Shown here: one piece after another, positions 36,101 to 46,959 of the stretch | Layout of the letters: each line of letters opens with the position of its first letter | How positions within the stretch are numbered: position 1 is the stretch's first letter | From: Palaemon carinicauda | Lineage: Eukaryota > Arthropoda > Malacostraca > Decapoda > Palaemonidae | Direction: 5' to 3' | Length of the DNA stretch: 64,000 bases | NCBI RefSeq assembly: GCF_036898095.1 | Contig: NC_090751.1 | Coordinates: 81,512,955-81,576,954, forward strand | Translations under genes and position numbers: made by a program | Notes under the pieces: model-generated | What the model was told of the DNA's origin: nothing | The model's input: only the letters and a program-made list of their open reading frames with translations | The model's database searches: none

Positions 36101-37960
36101 CCAACCACCGAAGACTCTTCACTTTGCCTGGAAGACCCCTGCGGATGACTATCGCAGATGATGCGACCTCCGTACCGTGACTATAGCGGGTTGTCTCTTC
36201 TTGAGGAAGAGGCGTAGTGTCTCCAGGCATGAAGCCGAAGCGACCCCCCGGTTCGGGAGAGATGTCGCAGTGTGGTTGTTTGAGTAGTCTGCGTCTTGGG
36301 AGAAGCTCTCCCGGGAGTTCCGTCAGGGGAAGCAGAGGGTCCAGAAACCGTTCTGCGCATAGTCCCAGTGGAGCTCTCCCATTGAAAGGTTGACAGACAA
36401 CCTGGTTTTGTTGAGACCCATTGTCCACAGACAAAAAGGAGGGAAGACGCAGGCGTCGAAGTTGTCCCACCATCACCGGAATGCATCTTGCCAGAGTCTC
36501 GGGGTCTGAGACTGGGGGGAAGAACAGCGGAAGCTTGAGGTTCCAAGCCGTCGCGATCAGGTCCCCCAGTCCAGGACTTGCTGGTTACCCAAGGTCAAAG
36601 ACCCCCAGGTACACTCTCTCTACGAGGCTCTGCTCGGATAGTCGGAGAGAACATTCCCCTGCCTGGAATGAGAGAGCCAATGGTGGTATTGAGAGAATCT
36701 CAATCATCCCGGTATCTCTACTGCAAGATGTGAAGGTGTGAAAATGCGTCCCCTGCTGGTTAGAATACGCCAGAATCATGAAGTCGACGCGCATGGGGCG
36801 ACTCGGCAGGAGCTGTAGGATCTGTAGAGGGGCCAGACTAAGGCCCCTAAGCCTGCCTGAATGATGGAGAGGTATCCTTCAGGTCTTGACCATAGGCCTG
36901 GACCGGAACATGCCCCCCCCCCCCCCTTTCCTTTGACGAGTCCGAGAACAGCATCAAGAATGTGGGGAAAGGACGAGAATATCCACTACCATCAAGCGGT
37001 TCCATAGGTCAACACCCATTGCAGGTCTAATAGTTCCGCTGGTCCCATAGGGGCCAGGAAGTCCGGTTAAACGTTGCCTGAAGCCACCGGAACTTGGACC
37101 GCCCCACATGGAACTTATCCTGAGGTGACCGTTCGGACTATAGACGGGTCAATGAGGAAAGGAGAACTAGGAAACGTTCCAAGGTAGGGCTGAAAGCTCT
37201 GCTTGACTGAGAACAGGTACTGCGACTCTCCTCAGTCTTGCCACAGTCAACTGAAAGGAAGGCTCGGAGGATGTGGTAACAGAATCTGGCGTCCCCAGGT
37301 GGTCACCCATCCAAGTACCGACCAGAACCGACGTTGCTTAACCTCGCTGGATGGACGAGAAGCGGGGTTTCGAACGTGGTAAGGCCGTTGACTCAATATC
37401 ATGGACAGATACTCCAGATGTTGAGGCAGAAGAAGAGAAGGCTCCAAGCAAAATACCATGAACCCACACTCATGGTAAGCATCCGGAAGCTTGTCCCGGC
37501 GCTGAAGAAGGTCGAACCCGAGCCTACCGGAGTTGACCAGCCCTCCAAACAGCAGAGGAGGCGGAAGCCTGCACCTGAGCGGCCATGAGGAAGGCAGGGA
37601 GAGTTCTCTGGGGAAAAAAACCTGCTATGCCACGGCAGGATAGCCACACTGCATCATAAGCAGGAATACTTGCAGTCTAGGCTGAATTCGACAGCTCCCT
37701 GGGAGATGGATGGAATGGAAACTGAAAGTACCCGTCCTTCCGATCCAGGGTTTAAGGAGTCCTGTCGCCTCGTTACCAGTCTGATCAATTCGGCTGTTCT
37801 ACGCTGGCCGAAGTTTGTTCGACAAACTTGATCAGGGCTGAGAGGTCGACTACGGAACTCCGCTCTCAGATCCTTCCTTACAAGAAAGGATCGACTGAAG
37901 AGGCCGGGGTGAAGCCGTCGATGATCCTATGGAAAACCTTCGCCTAAGGTATGGATCATT
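36100..37960 (-). pseudogene. DIRS F RT / RNase H / MT remnants
   Basis: Nucleotide similarity to DIRS E is visible at several places: 36440-36520 matches the MT segment around 58590-58650 of E, and 37850-37960 matches the RT start region (59960-60060 of E, LEKGAMEEILHPGPGFYSRL). No long frame survives in the right register. Confidence 0.5.
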
Positions 37961-39146
37961 CTGCCCAACCGGGCAACTCTTGCTGACGCTATGGCATAGA
38001 GGTTCAAAGACACTGAATTCGCTGACAGAGACGGCAGGTGCGATATCCTTGGCTGATCACACAGATTGTGCGGGAATGGGCATCGGGAAGCTGTCATTCA
38101 GATGAGTAACCTTAAGCATCCTCCCAGCGAAAAACCTGCAATCCTAGAGTTCGTGAACTCTGCCGCTCCTTTTAGGACTATGCCCCCCCGGGGGAGCCTC
38201 CCGTGCCATCTGTTCCTGACAGGAGGAAACTGCAATTGGACACCTTGTCCCAGTTGTCGTAGCCGATAACTTAGGCCGACGTGGTTGAAAGAAAAGGGCG
38301 CTGGAGCCCTGCAGAGTCTGGAAGAAAGAGCCTTGGAGTAGTTAAAACGGAAGTCGATTTCCTCCACACAGCCGCTGTCTAAGTCTCTGTCCTTGGGCAC
38401 AAAAAAACTCTTCTCAAGGATGGGAGGGAGCCTGAGGTTGTCGACCTCCAAAGATGAGACACCCGAAGGAAGTCCTCAGTCAGCGCGTCCAGTTAGTACA
38501 ACATCGAGCTTGTCCGCAAGTTAGATACTTGACAACGAAAGGCCAAAGTGCCTGAGCCCGAGAGGAGGAAAGTACCCATGATCTTCCTGTAGTTTCCTTG
38601 AACCAAACCTCGGGCCGTAACCGAGGAGGGAAAGGACCTGGTAAGCCCCCAGAGGAAGGGGTAAGCAGTCACCCCTTGGCCGATGGAGAAATCTCGAACG
38701 GAAAGCCCCCCGCCAAAAATCCTTCCAGGGAATGACGGGGAAGGGCTAACCCAGGTTCTGGTAAGAGTAGTGTTGCTCAGACCTCCCTGAAGTTTCTTCC
38801 TATTCTTGCAATTGTCATGCTCTGCGTTTACGGGGTGAGGCCGTGTTCTGGAAATACGCTCCAGAAGAACTCGCCAGGCTGGCCATGCTGCGAAAACCCC
38901 TATGGGAATCGTGGTCGCAATCGCCCTGGAGCTCACGCGATAGTATTTCAAAGATTTGCGCGTGGGCGAACGTGGAAGCGCCCATGCGCGGTCACGCAGG
39001 AACGCAAACGAAGGTGAGCGAAGAAGGGCAGAAGGAGGGAGAGCATGGTAGGAAGGGCGAGAGGTGGTGGTCGGCGAGCGATAACCCATAGACGAGCAAT
39101 AGATACTGCAAGAATTAGGCCGACGTTCGTGCAAAAAAACACTGAA

Positions 39147-39365
39147 GGTTCGAGCGATGGAACACCGTCGGTTCGTGCGACGGAACACCGTCGGTTCGCG
39201 CGACGGAACACCGTCGGTTCGCGCGACGGAACGCCGTCGGTTCGCGCGACGGAACACCGTCGGTTCGCGCGACAGAACACCGTCAGTTCGCGCGACGGAA
39301 CACCGTCGGTTCGCACGACGAAACACCGTCCGTCCGTGCGATGGAATACCGTTGGTTAGCGGGCG
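39147..39365. repeat. Minisatellite, 23-bp unit
   Basis: About nine to ten head-to-tail copies of a unit like GACGGAACACCGTCGGTTCG + CGC, with substitutions increasing toward the ends. The inner part (CGGAACACCG / CGGT-GT) is partly palindromic. Confidence 0.93.
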
Positions 39366-39714
39366 GGCGAACATTGGAGAGCATGCGTGTGGGCATGCAG
39401 GCGAATGATCGCGCAGGCAAGCGGTCGCGCGGGCGCGCAGGCAAGCGGTCGCGCGGGCGAGCAGGCGAGCGGTCACGCAAGCGCACAGTCGCGCAGGCGA
39501 GCAGGCGAACGGTCGCGAGGGTGGGCAGGTGAATGAGCGCGAGTCCGAGGCGGCGAACGCAAGCGTTAGCGCGATAGCGAGGAAACGCGCTGCTGCGTGG
39601 GCGAGGAAGACCACTGGCGATATGGATAAACAGGCGATCGGTGGTGAGCTGGTGAGCGCTAACGCGCTGGTGAGCGCTAACGCGCTGGTTAGCAATGGCG
39701 CGTTGTGCCATGTC

Positions 39715-40120
39715 GACGCATTGGCGAGCGATGGCGAGCAGCATGCGCAGGTGAGCGATCGTGCGATGGCGATCAGCATGCGCAGGTGAGCGATCGCGCG
39801 ATGGCGATCAGCATGCGCAGGAGGGCGATCGCGCGATGGCGAGCAGCATGCGTAGGGGGGGGATCGCGCGATGGCGAGCAGCATGCGCAGGTGGGCGATC
39901 GCGCGATGGCGAGCAGCATCCGCAGGTGGGCGATCGCGCGATGGCGAGCAGCATCCGCAGGTGGGCGATCGCGCGATGGGGAGCAGCATCCGCAGGTGGG
40001 CGATCGCTCGATGGCGAGCAGCATCCGCAGGTGGACGATCGCGCGATGGCGAGCAGCATCCGCAGGTGGGCGATCGCACGATGGCGAGCAGCATGCGCAG
40101 GTGGGCGATGGCGAGCTAGT
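39715..40120. repeat. Minisatellite, 35-bp unit
   Basis: About eleven or twelve copies, each with GCGATCGCGCGATGG, then CGAGCAGCAT and CCGCAGGTGG. The spacing is 35 bp by direct count at 39841, 39876 and 39911. The outer left copies are more diverged. CGATCG occurs in nearly every unit. Confidence 0.93.
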
Positions 40121-41160
40121 AGCTGGCGAACCATGTTCCTTCAGAAGCGTTGGAGAACGTTGGTGCGCCGGCTGTAACACACGCGGGCGATCCGGAGATC
40201 GCCGAGAGACAGGTGATCGCTGACGTGTAGAATGCTGTTGAATAGGCGATACTAAAATCGCCTGTGCGCGCTGGCGAGCAGGTGATCGCTGGCAAGCAGG
40301 TGATCGCTGGCGAGCAGAAGGCAACGTGTGGAAGCCTGCGCATAGAAGAAGAGTCCTTGACCCAGACCTGAACCGAAGTTCTAGATCGCGAGGGCGAACG
40401 TGGGCGCACAGGGCGCGTAACAGGAACCAACAGGAACAGCAGGGATGATCATCATGAGAGCGCTGATGAACAGGAGAGCGCTGGCGAAAGGAGAGCGTTA
40501 GCGATCAGGATGCGCTGATGAGCAGTAGAGCGCCTGTGCGCTAACACTGAGCAGGAGCAGGAGAGAATACAGCAGAAGGGCACGCAGGGGAACCCTGACA
40601 CGCAAGGGAAGAACCCCCGTGGGAGGCAACCCTTTGCCCCAAAGGGAACGTTGTCCGTCGGGAAGACCGTTACCCGTCGGAAGACGAGATCAGACTGCTG
40701 TCCATCTGCACCAAGGCAGAAGATCAAGAAGAAGGAGTTGTAGGCTGCAAACGGAGATTCAAAAAGGCGCCTCTTAGCACCCTTATAGGGGGATGGGAGG
40801 CCCTTACGACGAGGCAGACTGTGGGCCTTACGGCGAAGGAGACCAACAGCAACAGCAGCAGAAGAATCCTCCGAAGAGGAGTCTCTATGAGTGTACTCTC
40901 TCGCGAACGAAAGAGAAACACTTCGTAGAAGAGACTGGTCACCCAGTGACCTAAAAGGAGCAATCCTCCGAAGAGAGGCTCCTGCAGTTGCCCAACCCTT
41001 TGAGCGAAACTGCAGGTATGACCACTCAGCACCAAGAGCATAGTTGCACGAAAAAAAAGGCAAGAGAAGAACCCCCCAAAAGGGGAAAAACTCAAGCCTG
41101 GACAGGAAAAACTTCCCTCGGAAGGAAAGTTACCCGCCCAAGGAGGCAAGCCTCCTGAGA

Positions 41161-41990
41161 GTTCTAAAATGAACTGGAGAGCTGTCCGTCGTCACGGGAG
41201 TACTTCCAGTAGAAGGAGACACGCCCCTGACGAAAATACAAGGGGGGAGGCAGCAACAGCCGAATCCCCAGGCCTCAACAAGACAGCTCACACCGTTGCC
41301 ATATTACAGAAACGAACTAGATCGGTAACTGTAAAAAAATAAAACAAAAATCATTCGTACACATTCATTCCCCCGGGAAGGCTCCGAAGAGGAATCCCGA
41401 GGGAAAGGAAACAAGAATTACACAACAGGCACGTGCCCTCACAACCGCTTACACTCACGGAAGGAGAGCTGTAACCAAAACAGAATTATAACAATTATAA
41501 TTATGAAACTGTTATTATGTAATTTAAAAATGAATGAACACTAAAGAAAGAATGAAACCTTGAAAGGAATCGTTCTACAGGCTGAAAAATTAACAACCAC
41601 AATTAGATTCATAAACTAATTGAGACAAACGTAAGGCGTAGCAACCCCCCCTACACGGAAAGGAAGCTACAAGGGCGTAGTAACACGTAGTAAAAGGGTG
41701 AATGACCTCAAGAGAGAGAGAGAAAGACATAAGTCAAACTCGATCGCCACCCATAAAATTACGCCGTGGTGGCCTAACTGCCGAGGACTCCACGTAGATA
41801 TCGTACACTACACACACAACTCTGAAAAGGAAACTTACTGATTTCTATACTCAAATATATATACAAACATGAAAACATGTTTACATATATATTGAGTAAA
41901 TGAAAAGTAAGCGATTAAGTAAAGACAAAACAAACAATGGCTGCCAAGAGAGGACAAAGACAGAGATGTCTGTCACAGTCCGAGCCAAAA
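41161..41990 (-). other. DIRS F 5' leader, no gene seen
   Basis: AT-rich stretch between the gag side and the right ITR. Nothing beyond short frames. Confidence 0.5.
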
Positions 41991-42043
41991 GTGAAAGTGA
42001 GCATTCATCTGTGTGTGAGGGGGGGAGGGGTAGCTAGCTACCA

Positions 42044-42071
42044 CTCTCCCCCCCCCCCCCCCCCCCCCCCC
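42044..42071. repeat. Poly-C tract
   Basis: About 28 C residues in the right ITR of DIRS F; the left ITR has a short interrupted run at the same place. Confidence 0.95.
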
Positions 42072-42222
42072 GCTAACTAGCGCGGGGGTAATACACCCTC
42101 GTTAAATTCTAATGGCACGCCATTTCAGCTGCGCTAAAAGGTAAACCCAATGTAAATAGCGTGGTTTGTATTTCGGTTACGGAACAAATATAAACTTTGT
42201 ACAGTACTGTAAAACCATTTAC

Positions 42223-42412
42223 CTGTAAGGAGGACATTAACATTGTTGAGGATATGTCTAACTCTTGTGTAATAAGGCCATAGTGGGAGTGTACCCGTTG
42301 CCTCTGCTTCTGATTTATGGTACTTATAGGTAGACACCAAAGAATTCCATTTGCTATGACACTCTTCTGGATCAGGACTATGGCCTTCTAACTTCATCTG
42401 CTCAGATATTGC
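42223..42412 (-). CDS. Possible host-gene exon, Myb/SANT-like domain
   Basis: A 190-bp block on the minus strand between an acceptor (AATTTCCTTCAG, ending 42413) and a donor (CTTACAG|GTAAAT at 42222-42217) is open throughout. It reads AISEQMKLEGHSPDPEECHS, KWNSLVSTYKYHKSEAEATG and LWPYYTRVRHILNNVNV. The pattern Cys-His-x-Lys-Trp-x-x-Leu...Tyr-Lys, then Trp-x-Tyr-Tyr...Ile-Leu fits Myb/SANT-like (MADF/trihelix-type) DNA-binding domains. It lies outside DIRS F and G and has none of their features. It could be one exon of a host gene whose introns hold the surrounding elements, or part of a Harbinger-type second protein. No neighbouring exon was found. Confidence 0.45.
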
Positions 42413-42907
42413 CTGAAGGAAATTTGTGAGAACTTAATGTGATACACTCTACATTTTTTTTTTATTTATTTATCATATAAAACTAAATTAAAAATTATCA
42501 AAATGCTACTGAGGAATCTCATCTGACAAAGCATGCAGATTTCAAAAGCAAGTCTCCTTGAAGTGTTCCCACTGGAAGCATTTCTTAAGGTGAAACTTTG
42601 ATGAATGCACTTGTGAAGATGGATTCCTTCACAAGATGAAATCCCTGCTCAATTGCATATGAAAAATACTCCTCCTAAAGTACAGTACTAACATACCAAT
42701 TTTAATTATTCGACTAACAAAAACTATCAAATGTAACCCAAGTTATCTCAACTGTTTCTCTAAAAGTTGAAAACAAAACTTTTCTTTTATTAGTTTTATA
42801 TTCATTTTCTAACATATCTAGATATCTAGAATCACTCAAATTATGGAAGAACTGTTTCCAACAGATGTAGAGCAACTAAAATAATGTAACCTTCAAAATT
42901 AAACATC
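42413..42907. other. AT-rich spacer between exon candidate and DIRS G
   Basis: No frame or repeat seen. If the exon is real, this is intron. Confidence 0.5.
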
Positions 42908-43614
42908 ACAAATTTTAAAAGTACAGTAACTTGTATTTTTCCTAAATATACAAACCCAAGTTCTTTAAAAGGAGTAAGATTTCAGGTTGGCTGGAACTCG
43001 GCTGTTAAAATCTTAACGAAGGGGTGTCAGTAGTTACTGGTGGATGGCAGGAAAGCTCGGTTCTTCACCAGCAAACCTTCCCCTAACGCATGTGTGGTTG
43101 TTGTGGCAGGATGTGAAACTTGAAGGACTCAGGTTTGTGGTTATGAAAAATATAATTTACTTTTAAAAGATTTGTGATTTGTTCTTACACAAAGGCAAAC
43201 CCTCATCCTTTAACATAGGAAACTTATCCTTAGGTGGGGAGAAGCCCCTAAGAGGTGTAGGGCATTGACTTCTGACACTTTCTAATTTTGAGAAATGGAT
43301 TATCAGAGGTCAATGGTCAGATGGTCACAGAAAGACTTATATCCTTGTAAGAATATACAGTACTATCAATGTATGGCTAATATAAAGTAATGGGTTCTAC
43401 ATACAAACCATTCTTGTATGGAGGATGGGGGGGGACTTCTATATCAAATAGACAGAACAGTGTCCATTGTGGAAGCTTACCAGTATCAAAATGTTCGATC
43501 AAGCAAATAACGTTTTGACCTCTGCACCCCAAGAGAGAGGGGAAGGAAGATAGGAAAAAGGGGTCACTACCATTATCTTAGATGGGATGCTCCTTGTCCT
43601 TTTCCTCATCATAA

Positions 43615-43904
43615 GATTGATTGATTGATTTGAGGTTTTCTGGCATCCTGACATCTAAGGTCATTGATGCTGATATTATTTATTGTAAATAAAGAATAAT
43701 AGAACATTCAATTAAAACCATAAAAGCAAAGATGTTATTTTAAAAGTTAAATATCTTTCAGAAGACCTGTTTCTAAAATAAAGCTAAAATACCACTAGCA
43801 TGGTAGGACACATCATGTACAAGTATCTTTGCAAGGATGAACGTACTGTACCATCCTTACATTGAGCCTCAAGCAGATATTGATTTATTTTGCTACGATA
43901 AGTG
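43615..43904 (-). mobile_element. I-type LINE copy 3, very short 3' fragment
   Basis: About 290 bp matching the extreme 3' end of the full I-LINE (48779-49070), beginning with the inverted TCAA tail. It is flanked by TTTTCCTCATCATAA (43600-43614) and TTTTCCTATCATAA (43905-43918), a target duplication with one indel. Confidence 0.82.
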
Positions 43905-43918
43905 TTTTCCTATCATAA

Positions 43919-44880
43919 TTCAAGCTCTGTTTCAATTTGATATATCTTTCTCAGTTTTCCATATCTTTTAAATCGGTAAACTTCTGGAAGAAGATGAACC
44001 CTTCAATGAAGAAAAAACCTATAGCTTCACATTTCAAGATTTTAATTTTTTATATAGTACAGTACTGTATCAATTTATTTTTGCTGGTGGCAATGATTTT
44101 ATATTTTTGGAAGTTTTATTTTTTCATTTGAAACTTTTTGCAAATGTGATACAACATGTTTTTAGATCACAATTTTCCCTTCAATGGCTTCTAGATTTTG
44201 AAAATCTATTGGTAAAAACAAAGATTTATAAATTCAAAGGTTAAAAAACAGCATACTGTATTGAGAACGCGTCTGAAGTAGAAGTATGTGCTTTTCTTTG
44301 TCAAATCAAACGTATTTAACCTAGAAAGCTGAATATTTTTGTTGAGCAATGTGAGCCTATTTGGAAACAATTTAGAATAGAATTAGATACTGTATACTGT
44401 ATCTAACTTACCTTTGGCCTTTAGTAGACCATTAAAGTCTCAGAGCAGATGATGAAAGCTGGGGTTCACCAACCACAGACAACGATTTAGTCCGATTTCC
44501 TCTGTTTTACAGATAAATCCATAGCTTCGGCTCTTGCAAATAACTTGGAATGCTTTATTACTGTTATCACTCGTAGCCTAGCGAGCATTTTACAGGGTTG
44601 TGTAAAGAAAGACCCTGTAGTACAAGAGTATAAAATATATACTAAACTATATATAATAGATATCTAATGACTGCATTTTATATTTGGTTTATGGTCCCAT
44701 GGAAAGCAAGAATAAAGTCAATCATAGACTTATGAAAAACTCATCAACAGCAAAAAAAGGCAAACTTATTGAAATAATTGTGATATTCATAAAGATCACT
44801 TCTTATAGTACAGTACTGGAAAATACAAAATGTTAGTAAAAAGATTTTCAGCTTAGGTCATCAAAGGCAAAGCTAGGTAT
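43919..44880. other. AT-rich interval inside DIRS G, nothing recognised
   Basis: Only short frames of low-complexity composition (for example 43937-44131). Confidence 0.5.
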
Positions 44881-44881
44881 G

Positions 44882-45232
44882 CTACACAATTTGGTGAACA
44901 GGTACCACAGGTCTCAATGATAACATGTCCAAAGACTTGTGGGTATACTTCCGCAGATAGTGGGCTGTAAAGGTTATCTGGCAATTCCAGACTCCAGCCT
45001 TTAGTACTTGTGCCACTGACAAGTTCTTCTTAAATGCTAGCATCAAGCTACTTCTCCTGACTTCATGGGGCTGTGTCAGAATTTCATATTCATGATCTGA
45101 TGCTTGTGGATATGCCTTCTTGATGGTTTCACGAAGCCAGAAGGAAATGGTGTTTCTTAAAACTCTTTTCATCCCACCAGCACTAACAAAAAAACTTTGG
45201 ATCTGCAGCCTGAAGGGTTGGCTTCTCTTCAA
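44882..45232 (-). pseudogene. DIRS G tyrosine recombinase C-terminus
   Basis: 116 open codons ending at the stop at 44882. KRVLRNTISFWLRETIKKAY, then QPHEVRRSSLMLAFKKNLSV, VAQVLKAGVWNCQITFTAHY and KSLDMLSLRPVV line up with the E recombinase end. Box-II reads HEVR and the Tyr of TFTAHYLRKY is present; box I is missing. A truncated gene with surviving catalytic end. Confidence 0.78.
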
Positions 45233-45280
45233 GTAGCCTTTAAAGGCTATGTCCTCGATTTATAGGTAGGCGCGATGCAT

Positions 45281-45440
45281 ACGAAGAGCTCGTTTAAGCA
45301 AGGGGGCGCAATGATGGCGTGCATGAACTCGAGGGAATGATTCACGTATTTGGAGCACATGAACCAAAGAGTGCATCGGATGTGCACAATGGCTAGCTCA
45401 TGATCAAGAGACTGCGACGAGCGTGCCAGTAAAGGTGAGT
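45281..45440. repeat. DIRS-associated repeat block shared with 63566-63720
   Basis: GAAGAGCTCGTT at the start, ATGGCGTGCA, then AATGGCTAGCTCA and GCGACGAGCGTGCCAGTA near the end occur in the same order and spacing in both places. They look like diverged relatives of the gag-side repeats of DIRS F. Confidence 0.75.
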
Positions 45441-45489
45441 GATTTAATGTTTTGCCAACTGATTGACAATGCATAAGAGCTCAGGACTT

Positions 45490-46940
45490 TGCCTCTGAAT
45501 CAGGCTGTGAACAAATCATAAGTGAAGCTACTCATAGGTCTGGTAGCTGCTTGGACCTAGTATACACTGACTTCCCGGGTGTTGTAACAAGGTTGGTCCT
45601 CCAGGTGGGAAATCTGATCATGCCTTGGTTTTTTCAGCAATTAAGACTGAGAAGTTTGTCCCTGATGTGTCACAGTCATGTAAGATTTATTATACATATA
45701 TAAAATTTCAAGCATACTGGAATGTCGATGAGTGATCTTATGAATTTGAATTGGTCACATTTGTATCGAGTCCATTTTTCTCTTAAATGAGAACCTCATC
45801 AATATAATTGATAGGCATATCCTTTCTTGTGTGCTAAAATACAGAGGGAAAGACTTACCCTGGTTCAATGACAATTGTAAATGGGCTTATTTGGAGAAAC
45901 TTAACAAATCAAATTTAACTTGGAATAATAACCTGATCGCTAGTTTGCAATGTGGCTTTTGCAAAGGACTTGGTACATGTGATACCCTTCTTACAATTTC
46001 CAATGCTGCACAGAGATTCCTTGATTGTGAGCAGGATGTTTGTATGAGTGGCTTTAATTTTAGTGCTGCCTTTGATTGTGCTAATCATGAGGCCCTTGTT
46101 TACAAACTTAAACATGTGTGATAAGGTGAGTCTTTTCTTAGCCTCATTATTTAATCTTTAAATAATAGATTGCAGAGTAGATTTTGATGGGCATTTTAGT
46201 AATTATAGGAATGTAATACCTGGTGTTCTTCATGGTAGTGTTCTATTCATACTACATTTACATGACACGTGGTTTGGCCTAGAAAACAAGCTTAAAGCCT
46301 ATGTAGATGATGCTACTCTCTTTACTTCAAATCCATCTCCTGAATGTAGAACTGCGGTTGCTGGATTCCTTAATTGAGAGATCTAACTAAAATTAGTGCA
46401 TGGTGCAAATTATGGGGATTGAAGTTGAACCCTAACAAAACTCAATGTATGATTGTAAGTACGTAGAGGATAGTGGCTCATCAACATCCAGATCTTTGCA
46501 TTGATAATGTCTCTTTAACTTTAAACAATTCCTTCAAAATTCTAGGTGTGATTCTTGGATTCTTGATTACAAACATTTCATTTGTTTCTTCTTAAACTGC
46601 ACAAAATTTGGCTTGTTGAGAAAATCTTTTAAGATTTGCAGTGATTAATCTACTCTGAAGAAATGTTTTAATTCTTTCATTGCTACTAGTTTAGAGTATT
46701 GTTCTCCTGTCTGATCTCCACCTGCTGACTCTCATTTATTTGTTGGAAAAAACTTCCCAGCCTATGAATTTCTTATTGCTGATCTGGATATTTATGCATA
46801 CTGCATAGGGTTTTTCATGATTCTGACCATCTTGAACGTAACTCTAAGTATGCATTTAATTCTAACAGTCTTGCCTTCTCCATCATAAGGCTTAGTGCTA
46901 CACAATATTCTAAAAGTTTTATTACAGCTATAACAAGATT
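45490..46940 (+). mobile_element. CR1/Jockey-type LINE, degenerate; outermost of a three-LINE nest
   Basis: It carries the end of an endonuclease, RT and the RT C-terminus, and resumes at 55700 after the RTE-type insertion (TRF | WNDLPN). It is 5'-truncated near 45488 against DIRS G debris. It belongs to the same family as the fragment at 14812-15462. Confidence 0.75.
45490..46940 (+). pseudogene. EN/RT remnant of CR1/Jockey-type LINE
   Basis: Pieces in order: ESGCEQIISEATHRSGSCLD (endonuclease end, 45500-45560), KDLPWFNDNCKWAYLEK (45845-45900), then, after a small deletion, LQCGFCKGLGTCDTLLTISN and MSGFNFSAAFDCANHEALVY (45945-46110), AYVDDATLF-like xxDD site near 46300, LNPNKTQCMIVS near 46430, and a broken C-terminus to 46940. 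Many stops and shifts. The xxDD site is still recognisable; the protein is not expressible. Confidence 0.75.
46928..46940 (+). repeat. Target-site duplication of RTE-type LINE (partner 55687-55699)
   Basis: CTATAACAAGATT occurs on both sides of the RTE-type element, and joining across it restores the CR1/Jockey RT C-terminus (ITRF then WNDLPN). Confidence 0.92.
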
Positions 46941-46959
46941 TAGAGGAGGAGTGGAAGTT

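Larger units (their letters stand above)
37961..41160 (-). pseudogene. DIRS F gag region, minisatellite-rich
   Basis: This should be the gag half of the element. The most striking content is GC-rich tandem repeats (39147-39365 and 39715-40120), bordered by looser GCGAGC/GTGAGCG-type repeats (39380-39700 and 40130-40560). Long frames on both strands over the repeats, including a 533-codon minus-strand frame (40094-38493), arise because the units contain no stop in any frame. Ser/Arg-rich pieces at 41063-40452 could be real gag but I cannot show it. Confidence 0.4.
34383..42188 (-). mobile_element. DIRS F, minus-strand copy with expanded gag side
   Basis: ITRs (34431-34588 and 41991-42160) are about 97% identical by eye. 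The outer left arm 34383-34430 and the outer right arm 42161-42188 are both complementary to the ICR at 34634-34740. Inside, from left to right, are recombinase, MT/RNase H, RT and gag remnants, so it is a minus-strand element. Coding is eroded while the ITRs are well kept. Confidence 0.85.
42908..45480 (-). mobile_element. DIRS G, internally deleted minus-strand copy
   Basis: The left edge 42908-42970 pairs with an ICR arm at 43125-43180 (blocks GGTTTGT, AAAAATA, TTACT, AAAATTTGTG), as in E and F. A recombinase C-terminus lies at 44882-45232, and a gag-side repeat block (45281-45440) follows immediately, so RT and most of gag were lost. An I-LINE fragment lies at 43615-43904. Confidence 0.6.

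Noticed and set aside
38493..40094. 533-codon minus-strand frame (and long plus-strand frames opposite it)
   Set aside because: It spans the 23-bp and 35-bp minisatellites, whose units have no stop in any frame; the peptide is a cyclic low-complexity repeat with no domain.
39147..40120. CRISPR-like direct repeats
   Set aside because: Head-to-tail units without unique spacers, in a eukaryotic transposon; a minisatellite fits better.
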